Source of the DNA: Pseudolysobacter antarcticus
Lineage (GTDB): Bacteria > Pseudomonadota > Gammaproteobacteria > Xanthomonadales > Rhodanobacteraceae
Direction: 5' to 3'
DNA length: 64,000 bases
Assembly (NCBI RefSeq): GCF_004168365.1
Contig: NZ_CP035704.1
Coordinates: 1,240,001-1,304,000, forward strand
A program made the translations under genes and the position numbers. The notes under the pieces are model-generated. The model made no database searches. It worked only from the letters and a program-made list of their open reading frames with translations, and was not told the DNA's origin. Below, one piece after another: positions 30,211 through 38,071 of this stretch. Positions within the stretch are counted from its first letter, which is position 1. Each line of letters opens with the position of its first letter.

Positions 30211-30488
30211 GGCGGAAATAGACTAATGAATGCTGGCGGGTCAGCTTACGCAACGTTATCGCCACTGTCTTGTCCGGGCACATCCCTTTGGTAATGGAAT
30301 TCGACAAAAGCCTATTTGCAGGTCCGCGGCTGGGGTTGCGCTATCCGGCACCGCACTCCGCGCAAGCAGCATCGTATTTCAACTTGCCAACCCTCTATCT
30401 TGGCGTGGGCGAGCCGATACGCGACAATACGCGCCCTTGTCCGGCGCGCCGTCGCGGTGTGCCATGAAATTTTGTGCGAAGGAATTCC
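30211..30488. other. Divergent intergenic region, hydroxyproline operon / prpD
   Basis: 278 bases carrying the promoters of both directions. GCCAA and TTGGC form a small inverted repeat around 30386-30404. Neither strand shows a convincing sigma-70 promoter by eye. A short open frame crosses it without any family feature. Confidence 0.3.
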
Positions 30489-31937
30489 ATGTCGAGTCAC
30501 GATATCCGTTCTGCCCAGCGTCCCGATCCCGACCAGGCCATGGTCGACATTGCCAATTACGTGGTCGATTACAAAATCGATTCGACCGAAGCCTACGACA
30601 CCGCGCGCTACATGCTGCTGGATTCGCTGGCGTGCGCGATGCTGGCGATGAAGTTTCCCGAATGCGTAAAACATCTCGGTCCGATCGTGCCGGGCGCAAC
30701 TCTGCCGGGCGGCGTGAAAGTGCCTGGGACGAGTCACGAGCTCGATCCGGTGCAGGCCGCATTCAATATCGGCGCGCAGATCCGCTGGCTGGATTTCAAC
30801 GACACATGGCTCGCCGCGGAGTGGGGTCATCCGTCGGATAACCTCGGCGCGATTCTCGCCGTGGCCGATTATGTGTCGCGCAAAAACGTGCGCGAAGGCG
30901 GCAAGCCGCTGACCGTGCGCGATGTGCTGACCGCGGCGATCAAGGCGCACGAAATCCAGGGTTGCTACGCGCTCAAGAACAGCTTCAATCGCGTCGGTCT
31001 GGATCATGTGATTCTGGTGCGGCTGGCGTCTGCCGCTGTGACCACAGCGATGCTCGGCGGCGGCAAAGATGAAATCGTCACCGCGGTATCGCACAGCTGG
31101 ATCGACAACGGCGCGCTGCGCACCTATCGGCATGCGCCGAATGCCGGCCCGCGCAAGAGTTGGGCCGCAGGCGATGCGTGTCGTCGTGCGGTGACGCATG
31201 CGTTGAACGCGGTGAAGGGCGTGATCGGATATCCGTCCGCGTTGACGGCAAAAACCTGGGGTTTCTACGATGTCGCGTTCAAGGGCAAGGCTTTTGAATT
31301 CGAGCGTCCGTTCGGCAGCTACGTGATGGAGAACGTGTTGTTCAAGATCAGCTTCCCGGCCGAGTTCCACGCGCAGACGGCGGTTGAGTGCGCGATGACC
31401 TTGCATCCGCAGATTGTCAGCAAGATCGACCAAATCGAAAAGATCGTGATCGAAACGCAGGAAGCCGGCGTGCGCATCATCGACAAGACCGGCCCACTGG
31501 CCAATCCTGCGGACCGCGATCATTGCATTCAGTACATGGTGGGAGTGCCGTTGCTGCACGGTCGCCTGACGGCGTCCGACTATGAAGATGGCGTGGCGAG
31601 CGATGCGCGTCTGGATGGCCTGCGTAGCAAAATGGAGGTCAAGGAAAATCCGAAGTTCACGACGGACTATTTCGATCCCGACAAGCGTTATATCGGCAAC
31701 GCGGTACAGGTGTTTTTTGCTGACGGATCGAAAACCGATCGGGTTGCGGTGGATTTTCCGATCGGCCATCGCAAGCGTCGGGCTGAGGGAATTCCCGTTT
31801 TGCTCGACAAATTTGCCGCAGCGCTGGCTGAACATTTGCCGAAACGTCGCGTAGAGCAGATACTAGCGGCCAGCAAACATGCTGAAGAGTTTGATGCGTT
31901 GCCAATCAATCACTTGCTGGACTTGTTTGCTCTATAA
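30489..31937 (+). CDS. prpD: 2-methylcitrate dehydratase (MmgE/PrpD family)
   Basis: 482 residues, essentially the length of E. coli PrpD. In the 2-methylcitrate cycle it dehydrates methylcitrate to cis-methylaconitate during propionate breakdown. Recognisable stretches are YMLLDSLACAMLAMKFPEC, WLDFNDTWLAAEWGHPSDN, SHSWIDNGALRTYRHAPN and GFYDVAFKGKAFEF. The ATG at 30489 follows AAGGA. No prpB, prpC, acnD or prpR is present in the window, so it is a stand-alone gene here. Other MmgE/PrpD members act on other hydroxyacids; the close PrpD-like length and motifs favour methylcitrate. Confidence 0.88.
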   Translation: MSSHDIRSAQRPDPDQAMVDIANYVVDYKIDSTEAYDTARYMLLDSLACAMLAMKFPECVKHLGPIVPGATLPGGVKVPGTSHELDPVQAAFNIGAQIRWLDFNDTWLAAEWGHPSDNLGAILAVADYVSRKNVREGGKPLTVRDVLTAAIKAHEIQGCYALKNSFNRVGLDHVILVRLASAAVTTAMLGGGKDEIVTAVSHSWIDNGALRTYRHAPNAGPRKSWAAGDACRRAVTHALNAVKGVIGYPSALTAKTWGFYDVAFKGKAFEFERPFGSYVMENVLFKISFPAEFHAQTAVECAMTLHPQIVSKIDQIEKIVIETQEAGVRIIDKTGPLANPADRDHCIQYMVGVPLLHGRLTASDYEDGVASDARLDGLRSKMEVKENPKFTTDYFDPDKRYIGNAVQVFFADGSKTDRVAVDFPIGHRKRRAEGIPVLLDKFAAALAEHLPKRRVEQILAASKHAEEFDALPINHLLDLFAL

Positions 31938-32033
31938 CGGTTTGTCTGACTGCTAGCTAAACGTTGCCGCGTGCGGTCGTCACAAGCCTAGTGTTAAAGA
32001 AATGTTTTTGTTACACTGCACAACGATTTCACA

Positions 32034-32063
32034 TTAACAATATAACTATTTGTTAACTATAAG
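32034..32063 (+). promoter_or_regulatory. Candidate ompA promoter overlapped by a 23-bp dyad
   Basis: TTAACA (32034-32039) and TATAAG (32058-32063) make a good sigma-70-like pair with an 18-base spacer, each matching the consensus at five of six positions. The same bases hold a perfect inverted repeat, TTAACAA (32034-32040) and TTGTTAA (32050-32056), spacer nine. A protein on the dyad would cover the -35 and spacer. The transcript leader would be about 90 bases. Confidence 0.5.
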
Positions 32064-32155
32064 CCGGTGTCGAATACGCTGAGTTATACTGTTTTGCCCT
32101 GTAAGCGCTTGGCCGCAAGCGCCCGAAAAATCAATGTATGTAAAGGAGAATGCTG

Positions 32156-33328
32156 ATGAAACGTACTAGTTTGTTTGCCCTGATCGCGCTTGCGCTGAGT
32201 GGCGCCACGGTTGCTGCCAATGCCCAGAGTTATGATAACTGGTACGTTGCTCCGCGCATCGGTGCCGTTGCTCCTGATAGTGATCGTGAAACCAAGATTT
32301 CCCCACTCGTTGGTATCGGCATTGGTACCTGGGTCACCCCGAATTTCGCTGCTGACTTTGAATACAGCATCAACAATGGCGACAACAAGACTGCATCGCG
32401 CGCAGCTTGGGAAGCTCGTGGTCTGAATGGCAACAAGCAGTGGGAAAGCGTCTGGCTTGACGTTGCTGGTCGTTATTTCTTCGGTGAGCAGGGTGCGCAA
32501 TGGCGTCCTTACATCGTTGGTACGGTTGGTGTAGTTCGTCACGCTGGTTTCTCGTTCAGCCCGTCGGATTCTCCGGTTGATGTGACCGGCGCGATTGTTG
32601 GCCATCCGACCCGCGGTTGGGATCCGGCAGCCAGCCTCGGTGGTGGTGTGCAGTACAACCTGTCTGATCGTCTCGCGTTCCGCGGCGAACTTCAGTACCG
32701 TTTTGACCGTGACAACAACAGCATCCCGCATCACACCGGTTTCGGTGATGCAATTGCCAGCTTGGCCTTGGTTGTCAACTTCGGTGGTGCACCGACCCCA
32801 CCGCCGGTTGCTCCAGTTGCACCCAAGCCGCCAGTTGCTTCTTGCCGTGACAAAGATAGCGACGGCGACGGCGTGAATGATTGTGATGACAAGTGCCCGA
32901 ACTCGCCAGCCGGCAGCGTCGTTGGCCCCGATGGTTGCCCGCAGTCGGTCGTCATCGATCTGCGTGGTGTGAACTTCAAGTTCGATCGTCCGAACACCGC
33001 CGAGAAGAACATTGGCCCGACCCTGAAAGAGCCGTCGGCTGAATCGATCGCAATCCTGGATCAGGCTGTCGATACTCTGAAGCGTTACCCGAATGTCAAG
33101 GTTGAAGTGGACGGTCACACCGACGGTGTCGGTACCGAAGCCTACAACCAGAAGCTCTCCGAGCGCCGCGCCAAGATCGTTTATGACTACCTGACCGGTC
33201 ACGGCATTGATGCCAGCCGTCTGGATGGTCCGAAGGGCTTTGGCAAGGACAAGCCGATCGACACGAACAAGACTGCCGAAGGCCGTCAACGTAACCGTCG
33301 CACCGAGCTGACCGTAGAAAACCAGTAA
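32156..33328 (+). CDS. OmpA family outer-membrane protein
   Basis: 390 residues. I start at ATG 32156, six bases after an earlier in-frame ATG that is too close to the AAAGGAGAA ribosome-binding site. A signal peptide covers residues 1-22 or so (cleavage after ANA). An eight-stranded beta-barrel (about 23-205) is followed by a Pro-rich hinge (APTPPPVAPVAPKPPV). A thrombospondin type 3 calcium-binding segment has DKDSDGDGVNDCDDKCPN. The OmpA peptidoglycan-binding domain has VEVDGHTDGVGTEAYNQ with LSERRAKIV. This ties the outer membrane to the cell wall. Codon use is restricted, as expected for a highly expressed gene, and it has its own terminator. Confidence 0.95.
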   Translation: MKRTSLFALIALALSGATVAANAQSYDNWYVAPRIGAVAPDSDRETKISPLVGIGIGTWVTPNFAADFEYSINNGDNKTASRAAWEARGLNGNKQWESVWLDVAGRYFFGEQGAQWRPYIVGTVGVVRHAGFSFSPSDSPVDVTGAIVGHPTRGWDPAASLGGGVQYNLSDRLAFRGELQYRFDRDNNSIPHHTGFGDAIASLALVVNFGGAPTPPPVAPVAPKPPVASCRDKDSDGDGVNDCDDKCPNSPAGSVVGPDGCPQSVVIDLRGVNFKFDRPNTAEKNIGPTLKEPSAESIAILDQAVDTLKRYPNVKVEVDGHTDGVGTEAYNQKLSERRAKIVYDYLTGHGIDASRLDGPKGFGKDKPIDTNKTAEGRQRNRRTELTVENQ

Positions 33329-33352
33329 GCAAACACCGCTTACCGTGTAATG

Positions 33353-33379
33353 AAAAGCCCGGCTTATGCCGGGCTTTTT
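33353..33379 (+). terminator. Intrinsic terminator of the ompA-like gene
   Basis: An 11-base-pair perfect stem (AAAAGCCCGGC with GCCGGGCTTTT), loop TTAT, ending in five T bases, 24 bases after the stop codon. Confidence 0.95.
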
Positions 33380-33432
33380 CTTTGGCCGATCACATTAATT
33401 TCGAATCAGAAATCAAAACCTGAGGAACCGCC

Positions 33433-34176
33433 ATGACCGAAGCCGATGTCCTGAAGAACGCGTTCGCCATGCCCATCGACAGTCCGGCATATCCGCCCGG
33501 ACCGTATCGTTTCGTCGATCGCGAATATCTGATTATTACCTATCGCACCGATCCGGCCGCGCTCGCGCGGGTGGTGCCGGCGCCGCTGGAAATACTCGAG
33601 CCGATCGTCAAATATGAATTCATCAACATGCCCGACTCGACTGGCTTCGGCCATTATTGCGAGTCGGGGCAGGTCATTCCGGTCAGCTATCGTGGCGAGA
33701 AGGGCGGGTATGTGCGGGCGATGTATCTGAACGATCATCCGCCGACCGCGGGTGGCCGCGAGCTGTGGGGATTTCCGAAGAAGATCGGCCAGCCGGAGTT
33801 GCGCGTGCATACCGACACCATGATCGGTACGCTCGATTACAACGATCTGCGCGTCGCTACCGGCACGATGGGCTACAAGTACAAAAGCATGGATCCAGCG
33901 GCTGCGCTGGCCGGGCTCGGCGCGCCGAATTTCCTACTCAAGATTATTCCGCACGTGGATGGCACACCGCGCATCTGCGAGTTGGTGCGTTACGCGATGG
34001 AAAACATCACGCTCAAAGGCGCGTGGAGCGGTCCCGGCTCACTCGAACTGCATCCGCATGCGCTGGCGACCGTGGCGGATCTGCCGGTGCTTGAAGTGTT
34101 GTCGACCGTGCACATGATCGGCGACATGACTTTGCCTTACGGCACGGTGGTGCACGATTATTTGGCGAAAGGCTGA
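33433..34176 (+). CDS. adc: Acetoacetate decarboxylase family protein
   Basis: 247 residues. The family's Schiff-base lysine site is present as [14 protein letters not shown], with both adjacent lysines kept. [17 protein letters not shown] and [13 protein letters not shown] are also family-typical. The known reaction is acetoacetate to acetone and CO2. Bacterial homologues outside solvent-forming clostridia often have other aldolase-like roles, so the substrate is not certain. GAGGAACC precedes the ATG. It is convergent to the lipid-modification operon and separated from it by a large inverted repeat. No ctfAB or thiolase gene is adjacent. Confidence 0.85.
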   Translation: MTEADVLKNAFAMPIDSPAYPPGPYRFVDREYLIITYRTDPAALARVVPAPLEILEPIVKYEFINMPDSTGFGHYCESGQVIPVSYRGEKGGYVRAMYLNDHPPTAGGRELWGFPKKIGQPELRVHTDTMIGTLDYNDLRVATGTMGYKYKSMDPAAALAGLGAPNFLLKIIPHVDGTPRICELVRYAMENITLKGAWSGPGSLELHPHALATVADLPVLEVLSTVHMIGDMTLPYGTVVHDYLAKG

Positions 34177-34179
34177 GAC

Positions 34180-34278
34180 GAGACGCGGAAACGAATAGAC
34201 GGAAGGCAATACGATACGACTGGTATCGAGCCGCAGTTTGCGGCTATGCGCTCTTCCGTCTATTCGTCTCCGCGTTTC
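34180..34278. repeat. Large branched inverted repeat between convergent genes
   Basis: Positions 34180-34205 pair with 34253-34278: 26 positions with one mismatch and one G-T pair. The 47-base interior contains two further perfect hairpins, CGATAC/GTATCG (34212-34228) and AGCCGCA/TGCGGCT (34229-34245), directly adjacent. Together they form a three-way-junction shape on either strand. It fills the gap between the stops of adc and the methyltransferase gene. It probably ends both transcripts or protects their 3' ends; it could also be one copy of a dispersed repeat. Confidence 0.75.
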
Positions 34279-34290
34279 TCCGTAGTCCGC

Positions 34291-35367
34291 TCAAGGTTTG
34301 ACGAAACGATAGTGTCCGACTATCCACTCGTTGCCGTCGGCATAACCGAACAGTTCGGCGCAGGCCATCCAGAACATGCGCCAGCGTTGCTGCCATAACG
34401 CGGCGTTTGGTCCGTACGCGGCTTCGAGCACCGGCATGACCTGCGCGCGATTCTTGTCCTGATTGGCCAGCCACAGGTTTGCGGTTTTTTCGTAATGCGT
34501 ACCCGACAAGCGCCATTGTTCCTCGATGCGGAGGTCACGCTGGAAATATAGCAGCGTATCGGCAGCGGGCATGAGTCCGCCGGTGAAAAAATAGCGCGCC
34601 ATCCAGTCGTTGTCGCCATCGGTATCGAACGGATACATCAATTCGCGATGGCAGAAAATATGCACGAACAATTTACCGCCGGGCTTGAGCCAGCTTGCGA
34701 CGCGGCCGAGCAGGGTTTGATAATTACGCATGTGCTCAAACATCTCGATCGAAACTGTGCGATCGAATTGCTGTTCATCCAACTGCAGCTGGTTCACATC
34801 CTGGGTGATGATTTGCACATTCGTAAAGTCGCGCTCGTGACAACGTGCTTCGATGAATTCGCGCTGCGGGCGGGAGTTCGATACAGCGGTGATGCGTGCG
34901 TTCGGATAATGCTCGGCCATCCACAAGGTCAGCGAACCCCAGCCGCAGCCGAGCTCGAGAATATGCTGACCGTCGACCAGCTCGGCGCGCTCGCAATACA
35001 AGGCGAGCATCGCCTCCTCGGCTTGCTCCAGCGTTTCATCGCCGCGCGGGAAATAACATGAACTGTATTTCAGGCGCTTGCCGAGGCACAGCTGAAAAAA
35101 CGCGGGCGGCAATTCATAGTGCTGCGCATTCGCGGCATCGGTATGAATCGCGATCGGGCTCTGCCGTAATTCGGCGATGCGCGACTGGAACAAGGCGTGT
35201 GCGCCTTCCAGATCCCCGGCGCGCTCGATACGCAAGCGATCCGCACAAAGACGACGAATGCCCAGACGCGTCAATACATCCGGAATCAGACCGCGCTCGC
35301 ACAGCGCGAGGGCCGAAAAACGACTCGGTTCGGTCGCAGGCAAATCGTTGGCAAGCGTCGTGCTCAT
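34291..35367 (-). CDS. Cfa-superfamily SAM-dependent methyltransferase (coclaurine N-methyltransferase-like)
   Basis: 358 residues starting MSTTLANDLP behind GAGG. The SAM-binding motif is ILELGCGWGSLTLWMAEH, with AVSNSRPQREFIE and SIEMFEHMRNYQTLL after it. The C-terminal FVHIFCHRELMYPF, YFFTGGLMPAADTLLYFQ and AELFGYADGNEWIVGHY are the signature of the plant coclaurine-N-methyltransferase-like branch of the cyclopropane synthase superfamily, rather than of true cyclopropane synthase. The methyl acceptor is unknown. It is the last gene of the lipid operon, 75 bases after the DUF1295 gene. Confidence 0.88.
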   Translation of the reverse strand: MSTTLANDLPATEPSRFSALALCERGLIPDVLTRLGIRRLCADRLRIERAGDLEGAHALFQSRIAELRQSPIAIHTDAANAQHYELPPAFFQLCLGKRLKYSSCYFPRGDETLEQAEEAMLALYCERAELVDGQHILELGCGWGSLTLWMAEHYPNARITAVSNSRPQREFIEARCHERDFTNVQIITQDVNQLQLDEQQFDRTVSIEMFEHMRNYQTLLGRVASWLKPGGKLFVHIFCHRELMYPFDTDGDNDWMARYFFTGGLMPAADTLLYFQRDLRIEEQWRLSGTHYEKTANLWLANQDKNRAQVMPVLEAAYGPNAALWQQRWRMFWMACAELFGYADGNEWIVGHYRFVKP

Positions 35368-35442
35368 GAAAAACCTCGAACGTATGGATTTAGGTAAAGC
35401 GGTGAATGAAATCTGCCGACAATCCAATTCGACCTGACAGAT

Positions 35443-36231
35443 TCAGCCGACATGCGCGCCAGGAAACCACGGGACAAAGACGCTGGTTTCGCGCTGATAT
35501 TGCCGATAGTCCTCGCCGCGGCTGCGCAACGCTTGGCGCTCGACAAACGGAATTCCGGTGACCCAGCACAACGAAATCAGCATCAGGATTGGTCCGAGCA
35601 AACTCAGCGACCAGATCGAAAACACCGCGCCATGCGCGAGTAACACGTAACTGAACCAGTGCGTCCATTCGAAAAAATAATTCGGATGACGCGAATACCG
35701 CCACAAACCTTCGCGACAGGTTTTGCCGCGATTGCGCGGGTCCTTGCGAAAGTTGGCGAGCTGCATGTCGGCCACACTTTCGCCGCCGACGCTGACAAAC
35801 CAGACCAGCACGCCGATCAGGCAGGCGAGGGAAATCTGATTCGATGGATTTGCGCTCACCGCATAAAAAGGCATTGAGAACAACACGGTCAGAATCGCCT
35901 GCCCCTGGAAAAACCCAAAAAATTTTCCTTGATGACCGTGCCAATGTTCGCGCAAGGATTGATAACGGCCATCTTCGTCTTCGTGCAGCACCCGCGACAG
36001 CAGATGCAGGGCGAGGCGGAAACCCCAGAAGCCGCCGAGCATGGCGACCGCAAAACGTGGCACCAACGCGCCATCGCCGATCGCTGCATAGAACATCGCG
36101 CTGGCGCTCATGCACGCCGCCCAGATCACGTCGACGATGCCGGCGTTGTGCGTGCGCCGTTGTACCAGCCAGCCGAACAACATCGCTACACTGGTCGCGA
36201 TGACGACGACCGCGATTGGCCAGAGCTCCAT
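35443..36231 (-). CDS. DUF1295 membrane protein (steroid 5-alpha-reductase-like fold)
   Basis: 262 residues with about seven hydrophobic helices. The C-terminal GLWRYSRHPNYFFEWTHW and FVERQALRSRGEDYRQYQ match the conserved cofactor-binding end of DUF1295/isoprenylcysteine methyltransferase/steroid-reductase-like proteins. LREHWHGHQGKFFGFF is also typical for DUF1295. Members are thought to be NADPH-dependent reductases of lipids, without proof for the bacterial ones. Its ATG shares one base with the stop of the DUF2878 gene. A long open frame in another phase over the same bases is a shadow. Confidence 0.85.
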   Translation of the reverse strand: MELWPIAVVVIATSVAMLFGWLVQRRTHNAGIVDVIWAACMSASAMFYAAIGDGALVPRFAVAMLGGFWGFRLALHLLSRVLHEDEDGRYQSLREHWHGHQGKFFGFFQGQAILTVLFSMPFYAVSANPSNQISLACLIGVLVWFVSVGGESVADMQLANFRKDPRNRGKTCREGLWRYSRHPNYFFEWTHWFSYVLLAHGAVFSIWSLSLLGPILMLISLCWVTGIPFVERQALRSRGEDYRQYQRETSVFVPWFPGAHVG

Positions 36232-36782
36232 CAGCGTGCACCCGCGCCATGCATTTCATCCACCAACTGGCGGTTCACCAGCAGTGATGCCAGCGTGCAC
36301 AGCAGTGGCGTGACGAATGCCCAGATCACTGCCAAAAGTAACAATGTATACAAATGATTTGCGCCGAAACTGACTGCACCCAAACCGCGTTGCGCCGCCC
36401 AATAAGCCAACGGACCACCGATGCCGCCGAACGCTGCAGCGAGCACCGGGCGCGAACGCAAAAACGCCAACGAGTGGTTCATCGTCAACGAAAAACTCAT
36501 CCACAATACGACGATCCACAGCGGCGCCAGATGTGACCACGGCACGGCGGTGGCGTAGATCAACACGCCGGATTCGGCCAGGCTCGAATCGATCGCAAAA
36601 CCGAGTGCGGCGGCAATCAGTAGCAGCTGGATATCGGCGATTCGTGTCGCACTTTGCGGCAACTGGATCGCGGCAAAGATCAGCAGCATCAACGCGCCGC
36701 TCCACCAATAGCCGTGACCTGCGCCACCAACCGCGGCCAGCCACGTCAGTTGATACAACACCGCGTTGAGCAGGGTTTTCAT
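36231..36782 (-). CDS. DUF2878 membrane protein
   Basis: 183 residues, five to six hydrophobic helices, starting MKTLLNAVLYQLTWLAAV. VPWSHLAPLWIVVLWMSFSLTMNHSLAFL with its His pair is the conserved core of DUF2878. The function is unknown; the family is regularly found beside cyclopropane-synthase-like and DUF1365 genes, as here. It overlaps its neighbours on both sides (ATGA upstream, TGATG downstream), so it is a fixed member of the operon. Confidence 0.82.
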   Translation of the reverse strand: MKTLLNAVLYQLTWLAAVGGAGHGYWWSGALMLLIFAAIQLPQSATRIADIQLLLIAAALGFAIDSSLAESGVLIYATAVPWSHLAPLWIVVLWMSFSLTMNHSLAFLRSRPVLAAAFGGIGGPLAYWAAQRGLGAVSFGANHLYTLLLLAVIWAFVTPLLCTLASLLVNRQLVDEMHGAGAR

Positions 36783-38071
36783 GATGCGATTTGCAGGCCC
36801 GGCAAATATTGCGCGCGCGACGAACGTGGTTTGGCCAGCAGCATTTGCACATCACCGATCGAACGTTCGTGGAAACCGCCTTCGCAATAGCACAGATAAA
36901 ATTCCCACATGCGCACGAAACGTTCGGGATAACCGAGCGCGCGCACCTGCGGCAGGTGCTCGAAAAACCGTTTGCGCCATGCCGCCAGCGTGAGCGCATA
37001 ACTCGGACCGATATCTTCGAGGTTGCTGAGTTTCATGTCGCTGCTTTGCGCCACAGCGCCGAGCATGACGCTGATCGAAGGAATGAAGCTGCCCGGAAAA
37101 ATATGGCGCTTGATGAAATCGACGGCGGTCAGCGCTTGTTGGTAACGGTAGTCTTCGATCGTGATTGCCTGGATCAAGGCCAAGCCATCGTCCTTGAGCA
37201 GACTGCCGACCTTGGCGAAATAGGTGTCGAGATATTGATGGCCGATCGCCTCGATCATCTCGATCGACACGAGCTTGTTGTAGGTGCCTTCGAGGTCGCG
37301 ATAGTCCTTGAGCAACAAGGTCACGCGATCAGCCAGTCCGGCGGCCTGGACGCGTTCCGAGGCAAGATCGAACTGCTCCTGCGAGATTGTCGTCGTGGTC
37401 ACGCGACAGCCGTAATTTTTGGCCGCGTGCAGGGCGAAACCACCCCAACCGGTTCCGATTTCGACGACATGATCGTTCGCGCTCAGCGCCAGTTTCTGAC
37501 AGATGCGATCGAGCTTGCGCGTCGATGCAACTTCGAGCGTTTCGTCGGGCGAGGCATAAATCGCCGACGAGTACATCATGTTCTCGTCGAGGAAAAGCCA
37601 GAACAAATCGTTGCCCAGATCGTAATGCGCCGCGATGTTGCGACGGCTACCGGCGCGCGTATTACGACGGAAACTGTGCCAGGCGCGCATGGCCATGCCG
37701 CCGAGTTTGGCCAGGCCGGAATCCATTGCATCGAGCAGATCGCGATTGCGCACGAGTATGCGCATCAGCGTGGTCAGATCGTCGCAATGCCATTGGCCGT
37801 CCATATACGATTCACCCGCGCCGACGCTGCCGTTCGCGGCAACACTGCGATAGAACTCGCCATCGAGTACGTTGATCTGTGCGTGCAAGGTATTTTCGGC
37901 ACGTATTGCCGGTATGCCCAAGGTGGTACTGCCAAGCGCATCGCTGATCGTGAGCTGACAATCCTGCAGCGCCGCCATCTGTTTCAGCAGGCGCGCGCGC
38001 AGCAATCGAGCGAGCGTACCGGGGGTTGTGGCTAGCTCGAATTTGTCGGCGTTGGCGACGTGGCTATTCAT
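36779..38071 (-). CDS. cfa: Cyclopropane-fatty-acyl-phospholipid synthase family methyltransferase
   Basis: 430 residues, full length for this family. It transfers a methylene or methyl group from SAM to a double bond in an acyl chain of membrane phospholipids. An N-terminal lipid-binding domain with GESYMDGQWHCDDLTTLM precedes the SAM site VVEIGTGWGGFALHAAKNYG. Then come TTTISQEQFDLASERV, SIEMIEAIGHQYLDTYF and HIFPGSFIPSISVM. The C-terminal YLCYCEGGFHERSIGDVQ is typical of the group clustered with DUF1365 and FAD oxidoreductase genes. Its start overlaps the DUF1365 stop (ATGA). Confidence 0.92.
   Translation of the reverse strand: MNSHVANADKFELATTPGTLARLLRARLLKQMAALQDCQLTISDALGSTTLGIPAIRAENTLHAQINVLDGEFYRSVAANGSVGAGESYMDGQWHCDDLTTLMRILVRNRDLLDAMDSGLAKLGGMAMRAWHSFRRNTRAGSRRNIAAHYDLGNDLFWLFLDENMMYSSAIYASPDETLEVASTRKLDRICQKLALSANDHVVEIGTGWGGFALHAAKNYGCRVTTTTISQEQFDLASERVQAAGLADRVTLLLKDYRDLEGTYNKLVSIEMIEAIGHQYLDTYFAKVGSLLKDDGLALIQAITIEDYRYQQALTAVDFIKRHIFPGSFIPSISVMLGAVAQSSDMKLSNLEDIGPSYALTLAAWRKRFFEHLPQVRALGYPERFVRMWEFYLCYCEGGFHERSIGDVQMLLAKPRSSRAQYLPGLQIAS

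Noticed and set aside
30312-31835. 507-codon open frame opposite prpD
   Set aside because: Shadow of prpD; no domain and no ribosome-binding site.
32084-33289. 401-codon open frame opposite the ompA-like gene
   Set aside because: Antisense shadow; it exists because of the restricted codon use of the porin-like gene.
34180-34278. Cloverleaf-like repeat as a tRNA or tRNA-like gene
   Set aside because: The stem is far longer than an acceptor stem, there is no TTC-loop sequence, and no anticodon arm of the right size.
35390-36259. 289-codon frame overlapping the DUF1295 gene on the same strand
   Set aside because: Different phase of the same strand; the 262-residue frame has membrane helices and the conserved RHPN motif, this one does not.
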